Positions 36,661 to 45,373 of a DNA stretch of 64,000 bases are shown one piece after another (the first letter of the stretch is position 1; each line of letters starts with the position of its first letter). The stretch spans positions 62,001 to 126,000 of the forward strand of contig PERO01000019.1 of the NCBI GenBank assembly GCA_002928875.1. The letters are read 5' to 3'. The notes beneath the pieces are model-generated. The model saw only the letters and a program-made list of their open reading frames with translations. It was not told where the DNA came from and did no database searches. This DNA is from Methylobacterium sp. Lineage in GTDB: Bacteria; Pseudomonadota; Alphaproteobacteria; Rhizobiales; Beijerinckiaceae. The translations under genes were made by a program, and so were the position numbers.

Positions 36661-37612
36661 GTGTCGGCGGGGCCGCGTTGTCGTCCCGCGAACCGGCAAC
36701 CACGTCACTTGAAAACGCCCCGACGAGCCGCGAGCCGAGCTGATCCGCGAATTTCGCCGCTGCGACGGGCAAAGCGCGGCCGCGCAACTGGCCGATGGCG
36801 AGGCGCGCCGGCTGGATGTCGCGCGGATCGATGGGTTTCGCGACAAGGCCATAGCGCTCGCGATCCTGCGGCGGCGCGCCGATCTCGATCTGGAAGGTGA
36901 TGGCCGGTTCGTTGCGCACGTAATTGCGCAGGAACTCGAAGGAGTTCGATTCCACCGCCGGCTCGAAGCGGAAGGAGGCGCGCGCCGTCGCCTCGTCCAG
37001 CAATTGCCGGCCGGAATAGGAGCGATCGGGCAAGGCGAGCGGGAAATCCGCGCAATCCCGCAGGCGCAGAACCGGCTTTCGCGCGAGCGGATGGCTCGCC
37101 TGCATGATCGCCATCACGCGCTGCTCGGCGGAAGCGAGAATCTGGAATTCGGGGATGGGCGGCGGCCGGAAGACCAGCGCGAGATCGACCTCGAATTCGG
37201 TCAGCGCGCGCAGGGCGTCGCGATGGTCGAGCACGCGAATCGCGAAATTCACCAGCGGAAATTCGCGGCGATAGGCCGAGACCATGTTGGGCATCAGGTC
37301 ATAGGCCAGGGCCTGCGAGCAGGCGATGGCGACGGTGCCGCGCCGGAAGCCCGAGAGATCCTCCACCTGCGAGCGCACGCGGCTGAGTTCGGCGAGTTGC
37401 GCCCGGAAATGCCGGATGACCAGTTCGCCCGCCGCATTGAGGCGCACGCCGCGCGGCAGGCGCTCGAAGATCGGTGTCCCCAGCTCTTCCTCGAAATCCT
37501 GGATGCGGCGATTGAGGGCGGAGGCCGTGAGATTGAGTTTCTCCGCCGCGCTGCGGATCGAACCCGAGCGCGCGACCACATCGATATAGCGCAGGAATCG
37601 CACGTGACGCAT
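36626..37612 (-). CDS. LysR-family transcriptional regulator
   Basis: A 328-residue LysR-type regulator. The N-terminal helix-turn-helix runs over residues 5-60 (G-S-I-R-S-A-A-E-K-L-N-L-T-A-S-A-L) and the remainder is the periplasmic-binding-like effector domain. The last 35 bp overlap the convergent LOG gene, so the C-terminal tail is extended and low-complexity. It diverges from the Tau-type transport operon across 123 bp and is the likely activator of that operon. Confidence 0.9.
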   Translation of the reverse strand: MRHVRFLRYIDVVARSGSIRSAAEKLNLTASALNRRIQDFEEELGTPIFERLPRGVRLNAAGELVIRHFRAQLAELSRVRSQVEDLSGFRRGTVAIACSQALAYDLMPNMVSAYRREFPLVNFAIRVLDHRDALRALTEFEVDLALVFRPPPIPEFQILASAEQRVMAIMQASHPLARKPVLRLRDCADFPLALPDRSYSGRQLLDEATARASFRFEPAVESNSFEFLRNYVRNEPAITFQIEIGAPPQDRERYGLVAKPIDPRDIQPARLAIGQLRGRALPVAAAKFADQLGSRLVGAFSSDVVAGSRDDNAAPPTLSARAPAISPP

Positions 37613-37735
37613 GACTGGGCCTGACCGGTGAGTTTTTCGAACAGCTCCGAGCAGAAATCAGCAGAAGACAGCAACAGTCAAGTCCGCCTAGCGTCCGGCT
37701 CCAGACGAGAATGTCCCATTCCGGAGGTATGCTGC

Positions 37736-38785
37736 ATGTCCCGCCCAATCTCGCGCCGCCATTTCGGAATGGGAGCCGGTGCGCTCCTCGCCGCATCTGG
37801 TCTTTCGCTTCCCGCCCGCGCGCAAGGCCTCGTGAAGGCCAAGATGATCCTCAACTGGCGCTACCAGGGCCCGCAGAGCTGGTTCTTCCAGGCGCAGGAC
37901 ATGGGCTTCCTGAAGGATGAGGGCGTGGAGCTGGAAATCGACCAGGGCGAGGGTTCGGCGGCGGCGATCACCAAGGTCGCGACCGGCGCCTACGATATCG
38001 GCTTCGGCGATATGAACGCGCTGATCGATCTCGTTTCGAAGAAGCCGGATGAGGCGCCCCTCGCGGTCTATGCGATGTTCAACAACCCGCCTTTCACCAT
38101 CGCCGTGCGTGCCGATGGCCCGATCAAGACCGCGAAGGATCTCGAGGGCAAGACCATCGGCGGCCCGGCGAACGATGCCGCGCTGAAGCTCTTCCCGGCC
38201 TATGCGAAGCTCGCGGGCATCGATCCGGCGAAGGTGACGATCACCAACATGGCGCCGAACCTGCGCGAGCAGATGCTGCAGCGCGGTCAGGTGGATGCAG
38301 TGTTCGGCTTCGTGAACACCATCGCCTTCTCGGCCCGCCTCGCCGGCATTGATCCCGACAAGGATTTCCGCTTCATCAATTACGTCGATGCGGGGATGGA
38401 CCTCTACTCGAACACGCTGGTGGTGAGCCGCAAGTTCGCGAAGGAGAACCCCAAGGCGGTTTCCGGCATCGTCCGCGCTTTCAACCGGGGCCTGGCCGAA
38501 ACGCTGAAGGATTTCGACAAGGCGGTGGATGCTGTGGCCAAGCGCGAGCCGCTCATCAAGAAGGACATCGAGAAGGCCCGCCTCATCGCGACGCTGAAGG
38601 CCGAGATGAGCCACCCGGATACCGCGAAGATCGGCATCGGCGATGTGGATGATGCCCGTTTCAAGCGTGGCATCGCCATCGTGGCGGAAGCCAACCAGCT
38701 GCCGCGCGTCCCGGCCGGGGACGAGGTGTTCAGCCGCGCCTTCCTGCCGCCGGCGGCCGAGCGCATCAAGGCGCTGGGCGTCTGA
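37736..38785 (+). CDS. NMT1/TauA-like substrate-binding protein 1, Tat-exported
   Basis: A 349-residue periplasmic binding protein of the NMT1/THI5-TauA type. It has a twin-arginine signal (S-R-R-H-F near residue 7, cleavage after A-R-A near 29). Core segments I-D-Q-G-E-G-S-A-A, G-F-G-D-M-N-A and N-M-A-P-N-L-R-E-Q-M-L are shared with the second binding protein at 42.8 kb. The start at 37736 follows GGAGG by 7 nt. Family members bind pyrimidine precursors, sulfonates or aromatic acids. Confidence 0.9.
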   Translation: MSRPISRRHFGMGAGALLAASGLSLPARAQGLVKAKMILNWRYQGPQSWFFQAQDMGFLKDEGVELEIDQGEGSAAAITKVATGAYDIGFGDMNALIDLVSKKPDEAPLAVYAMFNNPPFTIAVRADGPIKTAKDLEGKTIGGPANDAALKLFPAYAKLAGIDPAKVTITNMAPNLREQMLQRGQVDAVFGFVNTIAFSARLAGIDPDKDFRFINYVDAGMDLYSNTLVVSRKFAKENPKAVSGIVRAFNRGLAETLKDFDKAVDAVAKREPLIKKDIEKARLIATLKAEMSHPDTAKIGIGDVDDARFKRGIAIVAEANQLPRVPAGDEVFSRAFLPPAAERIKALGV

Positions 38786-38812
38786 GGATCTTCCACCACA
38801 AGAGGTTTCGCC

Positions 38813-39604
38813 TTGAAACTCGGGCTTGAAGAGAAGGTCGCGGTCATTACCGGCCCGGCCAAGGGGATGGGTGCGGCCGTCACGCGGGCTTTCGGCGCGG
38901 AGGGCTGCCACCTCGCGCTCGTCGGGCGCGACGTGCTCGCCATCGAGCCGATCGCGGCGGAGATGCAGGCGCTCGGCCGCAAGGTGATCGTCCTGCCGAC
39001 CGACCTCACCGATGCCGCGGCCTGCGAGGCGATGGTCCAGACCGTGCTGAAAGCTTTCGGGCGCATCGACATCCTGGTGAATGTCGCGGGCGGCTCCGGC
39101 CCGATGGGCAAGACCGGCTGGGAGACGAGCCCGGAGGAATTCGACGAGATCGTCACCCTCAACATGAATGGCTGCTTCCACACGATGCGGGCCGTGGTAC
39201 CGGCGATGATCGCCCGGAAATACGGCAAGATCGTCAATGTCGGCGGCACCTTCGGCATGCGGGGCCGGGCAGGGCGCATGGCCTATTCCGCCTCGAAATG
39301 GGGCCTGCGCGGCATCACCAAGAGTTTTGCGCTCGAGGTCGGCGAGCACAACATCAACGTCAATTGCGTGGCGCCGGGCATGGTGGATGGCCCGCGTTTT
39401 CGCGAAAAAGTGTGCCCCACCATGGCGAAAAGGCTGGGAATCACGGTCGAGGAGGCCGCCCAGCGCCACGCGGCGGATTACGCGCTGAAGCGCATCTCGA
39501 CCGATGACGACATCGCGCATGCCTGCCTGTTCCTTGCGTCGGATGTCTCGCGCCAGATCACCGGCGTCGACCTGCCGGTCGATGGCGGCTGGGCGGCCCT
39601 GTGA
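38813..39604 (+). CDS. SDR-family oxidoreductase
   Basis: A 263-residue short-chain dehydrogenase starting at TTG (AGAGG seven bases upstream). The cofactor loop is T-G-P-A-K-G-M-G and the active site Y-S-A-S-K is intact; the usual catalytic serine position reads N-V-G-G-T, so serine may be replaced by glycine. The C-terminus ends G-V-D-L-P-V-D-G-G. It is the second gene of the operon and overlaps the in-frame GTG of the next gene. Confidence 0.87.
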   Translation: MKLGLEEKVAVITGPAKGMGAAVTRAFGAEGCHLALVGRDVLAIEPIAAEMQALGRKVIVLPTDLTDAAACEAMVQTVLKAFGRIDILVNVAGGSGPMGKTGWETSPEEFDEIVTLNMNGCFHTMRAVVPAMIARKYGKIVNVGGTFGMRGRAGRMAYSASKWGLRGITKSFALEVGEHNINVNCVAPGMVDGPRFREKVCPTMAKRLGITVEEAAQRHAADYALKRISTDDDIAHACLFLASDVSRQITGVDLPVDGGWAAL

Positions 39605-39615
39605 GGATGGACAGC

Positions 39616-41070
39616 ATGGCTCCGTTCGATCTCCTTATCACCGGTGGCACGGTGGTCACGCATGAGGGCCGCTTCCGCGCGGATATCGGCGTCACCGGCG
39701 AGGTCATCGCCGCGATTGGCGTGCCCGGTTCGCTCGGCATCGCGATGGAAGTCTTCGACGCCTCGGGCCTGCACATCTTGCCCGGCGCCATCGACGTGCA
39801 TGTGCATTACCGCGACCCCGGCATGGCCCACAAGGAAGACTGGGACACCGGCACCGCCGCCGCCGCCATGGGCGGGGTGACGACCGTCTTCGAGATGCCG
39901 AACACCTTTCCGCCCACCGCAACGCCCGAGGCGCTCGCCGACAAGTTCCGCCGGGCCAGCACGGCGCGGGTGGATTTCGGGCTCTACGGTCTGCTCGCCG
40001 AGGACAATATCGACCAGCTCGAAGGGCTGATCGCGGGGGGTGCGGCCGCGTTCAAGTGCTTCATGGGCAACACGACCGGCAACCTGCCGTCGCCTTCCAC
40101 CGGGGCGATGCTCGAAGGTTTCGAGATCATCGCGAAGCACGGGCACCGCATCTCGCTGCATGCGGAAACGGCGTCCATCATGGCCTGGCGACAGGCGAAG
40201 CTGATGGCGGCAGGCAAGAAAGCCCCGCTCGATCATCTCGCCGCGCGGCCCGCCATCGTCGCGATCGAGGCGGTGCAGCGCGCGGCTTCGCTCGCCGAAT
40301 GGACCGGTGCACGCGTGCATGTGCTGCACATTTCCTCGGCCGATGAACTGCGCCCGTTGCGCGAGGCACAGGCGCGGGGCGTGGATATCACGGGCGAGAC
40401 CTGCCCCTGCTACCTGATGCTCGATACCGGGGATTACGCCCGCCTCGGCCCGGTCATCAAGGTGAACCCGCCGGTGCGCGAGCCGCACCACAAGGCGGAA
40501 CTCTGGGCCGCACTGAACGACGGAACGATCGGGCTGATCGCGACCGATCACGCGCCGCACACACCCGAGGAAAAGCGCAACCCGGATATCTGGGAAGCAG
40601 GCGCCGGCTTCCCCGGTGTCGAGACGCTGATGCCGCTGATGCTCGACGCCGTGGCCGAGGGGCGCCTAAAACTTGAGCAGCTTGTACGCATCTCCGCCTA
40701 TAATCCAGCCAGCGCCTTCGGGCTGCTCCCGCATAAGGGGCAGATCGCCATCGGCAGCCATGCGGATCTCGCCATCATCGACCTTGGCGCCGAGACCGTC
40801 ATCGACGAGGCCAAGCTGCATTCCTTGCGCGCCCGGGTGACGCCGTTTCACGGCAAACGGGTCAGGGGACTGCCGCTCCACACCCTGTCGCGCGGCCAAT
40901 TCGTGATGAAGAACAGGGTTCTGGTGGAATCGTCCCGCGGGCGGGGCCGGTCCGTCCATACCCTTCAGAAGATGCCAACCGCAAAGCCCCGGCGGGTGGA
41001 GCAGAGCCTTGCGAGCCTTCTCGGTTCGCAAGGCTCGGATGGCACAACCCTTGCTCAGCAGAAGGCATGA
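39616..41070 (+). CDS. Dihydroorotase/hydantoinase/allantoinase-type cyclic amidohydrolase
   Basis: A 484-residue amidohydrolase hydrolysing a cyclic amide ring. All ligands of the binuclear metal centre are seen: D-V-H-V-H near the N-terminus, the carbamylated lysine in F-K-C-F-M-G, H in L-H-A-E-T, H in L-H-I-S-S and D in A-T-D-H-A-P-H. Substrate could be a hydantoin, dihydropyrimidine or allantoin. Starts at 39601 (GTG), 39607 or 39616 are possible; 39616 gives M-A-P-F-D-L-L-I with GAGG nine bases upstream. The final 30 codons contain a hairpin. Confidence 0.88.
   Translation: MAPFDLLITGGTVVTHEGRFRADIGVTGEVIAAIGVPGSLGIAMEVFDASGLHILPGAIDVHVHYRDPGMAHKEDWDTGTAAAAMGGVTTVFEMPNTFPPTATPEALADKFRRASTARVDFGLYGLLAEDNIDQLEGLIAGGAAAFKCFMGNTTGNLPSPSTGAMLEGFEIIAKHGHRISLHAETASIMAWRQAKLMAAGKKAPLDHLAARPAIVAIEAVQRAASLAEWTGARVHVLHISSADELRPLREAQARGVDITGETCPCYLMLDTGDYARLGPVIKVNPPVREPHHKAELWAALNDGTIGLIATDHAPHTPEEKRNPDIWEAGAGFPGVETLMPLMLDAVAEGRLKLEQLVRISAYNPASAFGLLPHKGQIAIGSHADLAIIDLGAETVIDEAKLHSLRARVTPFHGKRVRGLPLHTLSRGQFVMKNRVLVESSRGRGRSVHTLQKMPTAKPRRVEQSLASLLGSQGSDGTTLAQQKA
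41004..41036 (+). promoter_or_regulatory. 11-bp perfect hairpin in the 3' end of the hydantoinase-type gene
   Basis: GAGCCTTGCGA (41004-41014) pairs perfectly with TCGCAAGGCTC (41026-41036) around an 11-nt loop, 31 bp before the ABC ATPase start. Lying in the last codons of one gene and before the next, it could be an mRNA processing or stability element inside the operon. There is no T-tract. Confidence 0.45.
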
Positions 41071-41930
41071 CCATGATGGCCGCGAAGCCCGACACGTTTG
41101 TGCCCGCCCTGCCGCCATCCGCGCCGGAGCGCGCCCGGCCGCTCATTTCGCTGGAGGGCGCGGGCATCACCTATGGCCGCGGCGCGAATGCCGTGGAGGC
41201 GCTGACCCCCACCGATCTCGATATCGACAAGGGCGATTTCGTCGCGCTGGTCGGGCCGTCGGGCTGCGGCAAGTCGACGATCCTGAAGCTTGTCGCGAAC
41301 CTCATCCGGGCGAGCCGCGGGCATGTCTTCGTGGGTGGCCGCGAGGTGGGCGCCGAGCGTGTCGGCATCGGCATGGCCTTCCAGAATCCGACGATGCTGC
41401 CCTGGCTCCGCATCCGCGACAACATCATGCTGCCGCTGAAGATCGTGGAACCCTTCCGCTCCGAGTTTCGCGCCAAGCGGAAAACCGAGTTCCGCGATCG
41501 CGCCGAGGCGCTGCTGGAAGTCGTCGGCCTCAAGGGCTTCGGCGACAAGTATCCCTGGCAGCTCTCCGGCGGCATGCTCCAGCGCGCCAATCTCTGCCGC
41601 GCGCTGATCCACGATCCCGCTTTGCTCCTGCTCGACGAACCCTTCGGCGCGCTCGACCAGTTCACCCGCGAGGAACTCTGGGCGATCCTCCAGCAGCTCT
41701 GGATGGACCGCAAGCCGACCGTCATCCTGGTGACGCATGATTTGCGCGAGGCGGCCTATCTCGCGACCCGCGTCTGCGTGATGAGCGCGCGGCCCGGCCG
41801 CATCGTCGCCGATGATGCCGTGCCCTTCGCGCGGCCCCGCACCCTCGACATGACCTTCGAGCCCGAATTCGTGGCGCTGACCCAGCGCCTGCGCGGCCTG
41901 ATCGTCGATGCCCGCACCGGAAAGGTCTGA
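41067..41930 (+). CDS. ABC transporter ATP-binding protein, TauB/SsuB type
   Basis: A 287-residue ATPase. Walker A is G-P-S-G-C-G-K-S-T near 66, the signature L-S-G-G-M near 157 and Walker B L-L-L-L-D-E-P-F near 177, followed by the T-H-D-L-R-E-A switch. The sequence is of the taurine/nitrate/pyrimidine importer type. It overlaps the hydantoinase-type gene by 4 bp and is followed 3 bp later by the permease. Confidence 0.93.
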   Translation: MTMMAAKPDTFVPALPPSAPERARPLISLEGAGITYGRGANAVEALTPTDLDIDKGDFVALVGPSGCGKSTILKLVANLIRASRGHVFVGGREVGAERVGIGMAFQNPTMLPWLRIRDNIMLPLKIVEPFRSEFRAKRKTEFRDRAEALLEVVGLKGFGDKYPWQLSGGMLQRANLCRALIHDPALLLLDEPFGALDQFTREELWAILQQLWMDRKPTVILVTHDLREAAYLATRVCVMSARPGRIVADDAVPFARPRTLDMTFEPEFVALTQRLRGLIVDARTGKV

Positions 41931-41933
41931 GCC

Positions 41934-42716
41934 ATGGAGTTCCTCTCCGAACGCGCCCGCCAGAAACTGAAGAGCGCCTTGCTCATCCTCTCGTTCTTCG
42001 TGTTGTGGGAGGTGGCCTGCCTCGTCTTCAAGGTGTCGGAGATCGTGCTGCCGCGCCCCACCGTCATCCTCGGCGCGCTCTGGCAGTTCTTCCCCGGCAT
42101 CCGCCCGCATCTGATCCAGACGCTCTACACCACGCTGGTGGGCTTCGCGCTCGGCGTCGGCATCGGCGTGGTGATCGGCGCGGTGATCGGCGTGAGCCGC
42201 GTCGCCTATGACACGGCCTATCCGCTGCTCGTCGGTTTCTCCTCGATCCCGAAGGTCGCGGTGGTGCCGATCTTCGTCCTGTGGTTCGGCGCCGGCACGA
42301 CGCCTGCGATCCTCACCTCGATGGTGATCTGCATCTTCCCCATCGTCGTGAATGTCGCCACCGGCCTCGCGACGACCGAGCCCGAGCTGGAGGATGTGCT
42401 GAAGGCGCTCGGCGCGAAGAAGCTCGACATCCTCTGGAATGTCAGCCTGCCGCGCGCGATGCCCTACTTCTTCGCGTCGCTGAAAGTGGCGATCACGCTC
42501 GCCTTCGTCGGCACGGTTTTGTCGGAAACCGTCGCCTCGAACCGCGGCATCGGCAATCTGATGATGATCGCCTCGTCGAATTTCAACGTGCCGCTGGTCT
42601 TTGCCGGGCTGTTCCTGCTCGCGGGGCTGGGTGTCGCGCTTTACGTGATTTTCTCGCTCATCGAACGCCGGGTCGCCGGCTGGGCGATGCGCAAGCAGGA
42701 CTTTGCCATGGGCTGA
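41934..42716 (+). CDS. ABC transporter permease, TauC/SsuC type
   Basis: A 260-residue inner-membrane permease with about six helices. The EAA-type loop reads E-D-V-L-K-A-L-G-A-K near 150, followed by P-R-A-M-P, as in TauC/SsuC. Only one permease gene is present, which is normal for this family because it works as a homodimer. It serves two binding proteins in the operon. Confidence 0.93.
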   Translation: MEFLSERARQKLKSALLILSFFVLWEVACLVFKVSEIVLPRPTVILGALWQFFPGIRPHLIQTLYTTLVGFALGVGIGVVIGAVIGVSRVAYDTAYPLLVGFSSIPKVAVVPIFVLWFGAGTTPAILTSMVICIFPIVVNVATGLATTEPELEDVLKALGAKKLDILWNVSLPRAMPYFFASLKVAITLAFVGTVLSETVASNRGIGNLMMIASSNFNVPLVFAGLFLLAGLGVALYVIFSLIERRVAGWAMRKQDFAMG

Positions 42717-42800
42717 AAAGCCTGTGCCAAGGGAAAGTTGGGGGACTTTCCGAAAATGACCAAACCGGGCCGAAAAGGCTCAAGCAGGGAGAGTTAAAGC

Positions 42801-43841
42801 ATGTTCAATCGTCGTTCCATCACGGCCGCGCTGGCCGGCATCGCGCTCGCGGCCTCGGCCGGCAGCGCGCTCGCGCAGGCGCCGACCAAGATCCGCTTCA
42901 CGCTCGACTGGAAATACCAGGCGATGCATTCCTGGTATTATCTCGCGATCGACAAGGGCTATTTCGCGGCCGAAAAGCTCGACGTGACGATCGACCAGGG
43001 CGAGGGTTCCGCCGCCACCATCAACCGCATCATGAGCGGCGCCTATGATGCCGGCTTCGGCGACATGAACGCCATCATCCAGAACGCCTCGACCAAGCCG
43101 GCCGATGCGCCGGTGATGGTCTACATGATCTACAACCAGCCGCCCTTCGGCATCGTTCTCAAGGCCAACAGCCCGATCAAGACCCCGAAGGATCTCGAGG
43201 GCAAGAAGCTCGGCGGCCCGACCGGCTCGGCCACGACGCGCCTCTTCCCGGTCTTCGCCAAGGCGAATGGCGTCGATACGAGCAAGGTCGAGATCCTCAA
43301 CATGGCGCCCAATCTGCAGGAGCAGATGCTGGTGCAGGACCAGGTGCAGGGCTCGCTGATCTTCACCGCCACGAGCTACATGAACCTCGTCGGCATGAAG
43401 CTCGATCCGGACAAGGATTTCCGCTGGATGACCTTCGGTGACTATGGCGTCGATGTGTATTCCAACGGCGTGATGGTGTCGCAGAAGATGCTGAAGGAGA
43501 ACCCGGAAGCCGTGCGCGGCCTCGTCAAGGCCGTCAACAAGGCGCTGATGGATGCCATCGCCAACCCGGATGCCGCGATCGACGCGCTGCTGAAGCGCGA
43601 GCCGCTGCTGAACCGCGATGTGGAGAAGCGCCGCCTGATCTTCGCCTTCAAGGAGCTGATGCTCACGAAGGAAGCGGCGGAAATCGGCTTTGGCGATGTG
43701 AAGGATGACCGCATGACCCGTTCGATCGGCATCGTTGCCGAGGCCTATGGCCTGACGACCTTGCCGACGGCTGGTGCGGTGTTCAACCGCTCCTTCCTGC
43801 CGCCCAAGGCCGAGCGCACCGTGAAGGTCTTCACGAACTGA
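42801..43841 (+). CDS. NMT1/TauA-like substrate-binding protein 2
   Basis: A 346-residue periplasmic binding protein with a Sec-type signal (cleavage after A-L-A near 25). It is a paralogue of the protein at 37.7 kb: both have I-D-Q-G-E-G-S-A-A, G-F-G-D-M-N-A and N-M-A-P-N-L-x-E-Q-M-L. An intrinsic terminator follows. The pocket-lining differences between the two suggest two related ligands for one transporter. Confidence 0.92.
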   Translation: MFNRRSITAALAGIALAASAGSALAQAPTKIRFTLDWKYQAMHSWYYLAIDKGYFAAEKLDVTIDQGEGSAATINRIMSGAYDAGFGDMNAIIQNASTKPADAPVMVYMIYNQPPFGIVLKANSPIKTPKDLEGKKLGGPTGSATTRLFPVFAKANGVDTSKVEILNMAPNLQEQMLVQDQVQGSLIFTATSYMNLVGMKLDPDKDFRWMTFGDYGVDVYSNGVMVSQKMLKENPEAVRGLVKAVNKALMDAIANPDAAIDALLKREPLLNRDVEKRRLIFAFKELMLTKEAAEIGFGDVKDDRMTRSIGIVAEAYGLTTLPTAGAVFNRSFLPPKAERTVKVFTN

Positions 43842-43860
43842 GGCCTCGCGCCTGATCCCC

Positions 43861-43887
43861 GGCCCCGCCCGCGCGGCGGGGCCTTTT
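43861..43887 (+). terminator. Intrinsic terminator after the second binding protein
   Basis: A 9-bp perfect stem GGCCCCGCC (43861-43869) / GGCGGGGCC (43875-43883) with a 5-nt loop is followed by TTTT. It ends the transporter part of the operon; the enzyme genes downstream may be read through or have their own promoter. Three short TGGGCAG repeats follow at 43891-43921. Confidence 0.8.
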
Positions 43888-43937
43888 CGTGGGCAGTTTC
43901 ATGGGCAGATTCTTGGGCAGAACCCGGACCTTCGCTG

Positions 43938-45365
43938 ATGTCCCTCATCCTTGACGGCCTGACGCTCGGCCCCGGCGGCGCGAGCCAGCCAGCGCGTCTC
44001 GCGCTCGCGGGCGGGCGCATCGCCTCCGCCGGCACGGAAAGCGCGCGCTCCGATCGGCTGATCCTCCCCGGTTTTGCGAACGCGCATGACCATGCCCGGC
44101 CGCTTTCGCCCACCTCCTTTGGCGCGGCAGGGAAGCCACTCGAAAGCTGGCTTCTGCGCCTCGTTGCGATGACGCGGCAGGACCCTTATGTCGCCGCCGC
44201 CGCGCCCTTCGCCCGCGCCGCGCGCTCTGGCTGCACCTCGATCATGGCGCATTACACCCGTGCCCAGGGCCCCATGCCCTTGCCGGACGAGGCGCGCGAG
44301 ATCGCCCGCGCGGCCCGTGATGTTGGCGTGCAGGTGGCTTTCGCGGTCGCCATGCGCGACATGAACCCCATCACCTATGGCGATGCCACGCCCATGCTCG
44401 CCGCGATGCCGGCGGAGGCGCGGAAAACCATCGAGGGCATTTTCGGCGCGCCCCTCATGCCCTGGCGCGAGCAGATCGCGTTGGCCGATGCCGTGGCGGA
44501 AACGGCCGGAAATCCGCGCTTTTCGGTGCAATACGGCCCGAATGGCCTGCAATGGTGCTCGCGCGCCATGCTCGAGGGTATTGCGGAAGCCTCGGCCCGC
44601 ACAGGGCGGCGCGTGCACATGCATTTCCTCGAAACGAAGTATCAGCGCGCCTGGGCCGACCAGAACTGTCCGCAGGGTGCCGCGCGCTACCTCAAGGAGA
44701 TCGGCCTGCTGACCGACCGTCTCACGCTCGCGCATGCGGTCTGGGCGAATGACGACGACCTCGCGCTGATCGCGGAAGCGGGCACCGTGATTGCCACGAA
44801 TGCCTCCTCGAACCTGCATCTGAAATCCGGCATCGCGCCCATTGGAAAGGCGATCCGGATGGGCTGCCGCGTGGCCATCGGCCTCGATGGCGCGGCCTTC
44901 GACGAGGATGACGACATGGTCCGCGAGATCCGCCTCGGGCAGTTCCTGCATGGCGGCTGGGGCTATGATTGCAACGTGTCCCGCGAGGATTACCTGCTGA
45001 ACGCGGCGCGCAACGGCCGTTTCGCGAATGGCGCTATGGATCAGGCCGGCCTCGCGGCGGGCGAGGTCGCGGATTGCGTCGAAATCGACCTCGCCGCGCT
45101 CGATCGCGATGCCGTGCTGCCCGTGGAGCCCATCGATTACCTCTTCGCCCGCGCGAGCCGGGCGCATGTCAGCCGCGTCATCGCCGATGGCCAGGTGATC
45201 GTGGAGGGCGGCAGGGTGCTGGGCGTCGATCTGCCCGCGCTGGAAAACGAGATGCGCGCCCGCTACCGCGCCCAGATGCCGGAACGCGCGGATTTCCTCA
45301 CGGCCTGGCCGTCGTTCGATGCGGCGCTTGCCGGGTGGTATCGCGACCGCCTCGGTTGCTGCTGA
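43938..45365 (+). CDS. Amidohydrolase, TrzA/guanine-deaminase-like
   Basis: A 475-residue enzyme of the mononuclear amidohydrolase class that deaminates or dechlorinates heterocycles (AtzB, TrzA, guanine deaminase, cytosine deaminase). The first metal motif is N-A-H-D-H with His50 and His52. A further histidine lies in V-H-M-H-F-L-E-T near 210, another in L-A-H-A near 252, and the catalytic aspartate in G-L-D-G near 315. It stands directly before the ring-opening hydrolase, so it may produce that enzyme's substrate by removing an amino group. Confidence 0.85.
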   Translation: MSLILDGLTLGPGGASQPARLALAGGRIASAGTESARSDRLILPGFANAHDHARPLSPTSFGAAGKPLESWLLRLVAMTRQDPYVAAAAPFARAARSGCTSIMAHYTRAQGPMPLPDEAREIARAARDVGVQVAFAVAMRDMNPITYGDATPMLAAMPAEARKTIEGIFGAPLMPWREQIALADAVAETAGNPRFSVQYGPNGLQWCSRAMLEGIAEASARTGRRVHMHFLETKYQRAWADQNCPQGAARYLKEIGLLTDRLTLAHAVWANDDDLALIAEAGTVIATNASSNLHLKSGIAPIGKAIRMGCRVAIGLDGAAFDEDDDMVREIRLGQFLHGGWGYDCNVSREDYLLNAARNGRFANGAMDQAGLAAGEVADCVEIDLAALDRDAVLPVEPIDYLFARASRAHVSRVIADGQVIVEGGRVLGVDLPALENEMRARYRAQMPERADFLTAWPSFDAALAGWYRDRLGCC

Positions 45366-45373
45366 GGGCGAAC

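Noticed and set aside
37688..39520. Minus-strand frame of 610 codons opposite binding protein 1 and the SDR
   Set aside because: No recognisable domain, and the plus-strand proteins have export signals and catalytic motifs.
43891..43921. Three TGGGCAG repeats after the terminator
   Set aside because: Short and irregularly spaced; they may be chance or part of the next gene's leader, and no function could be supported.
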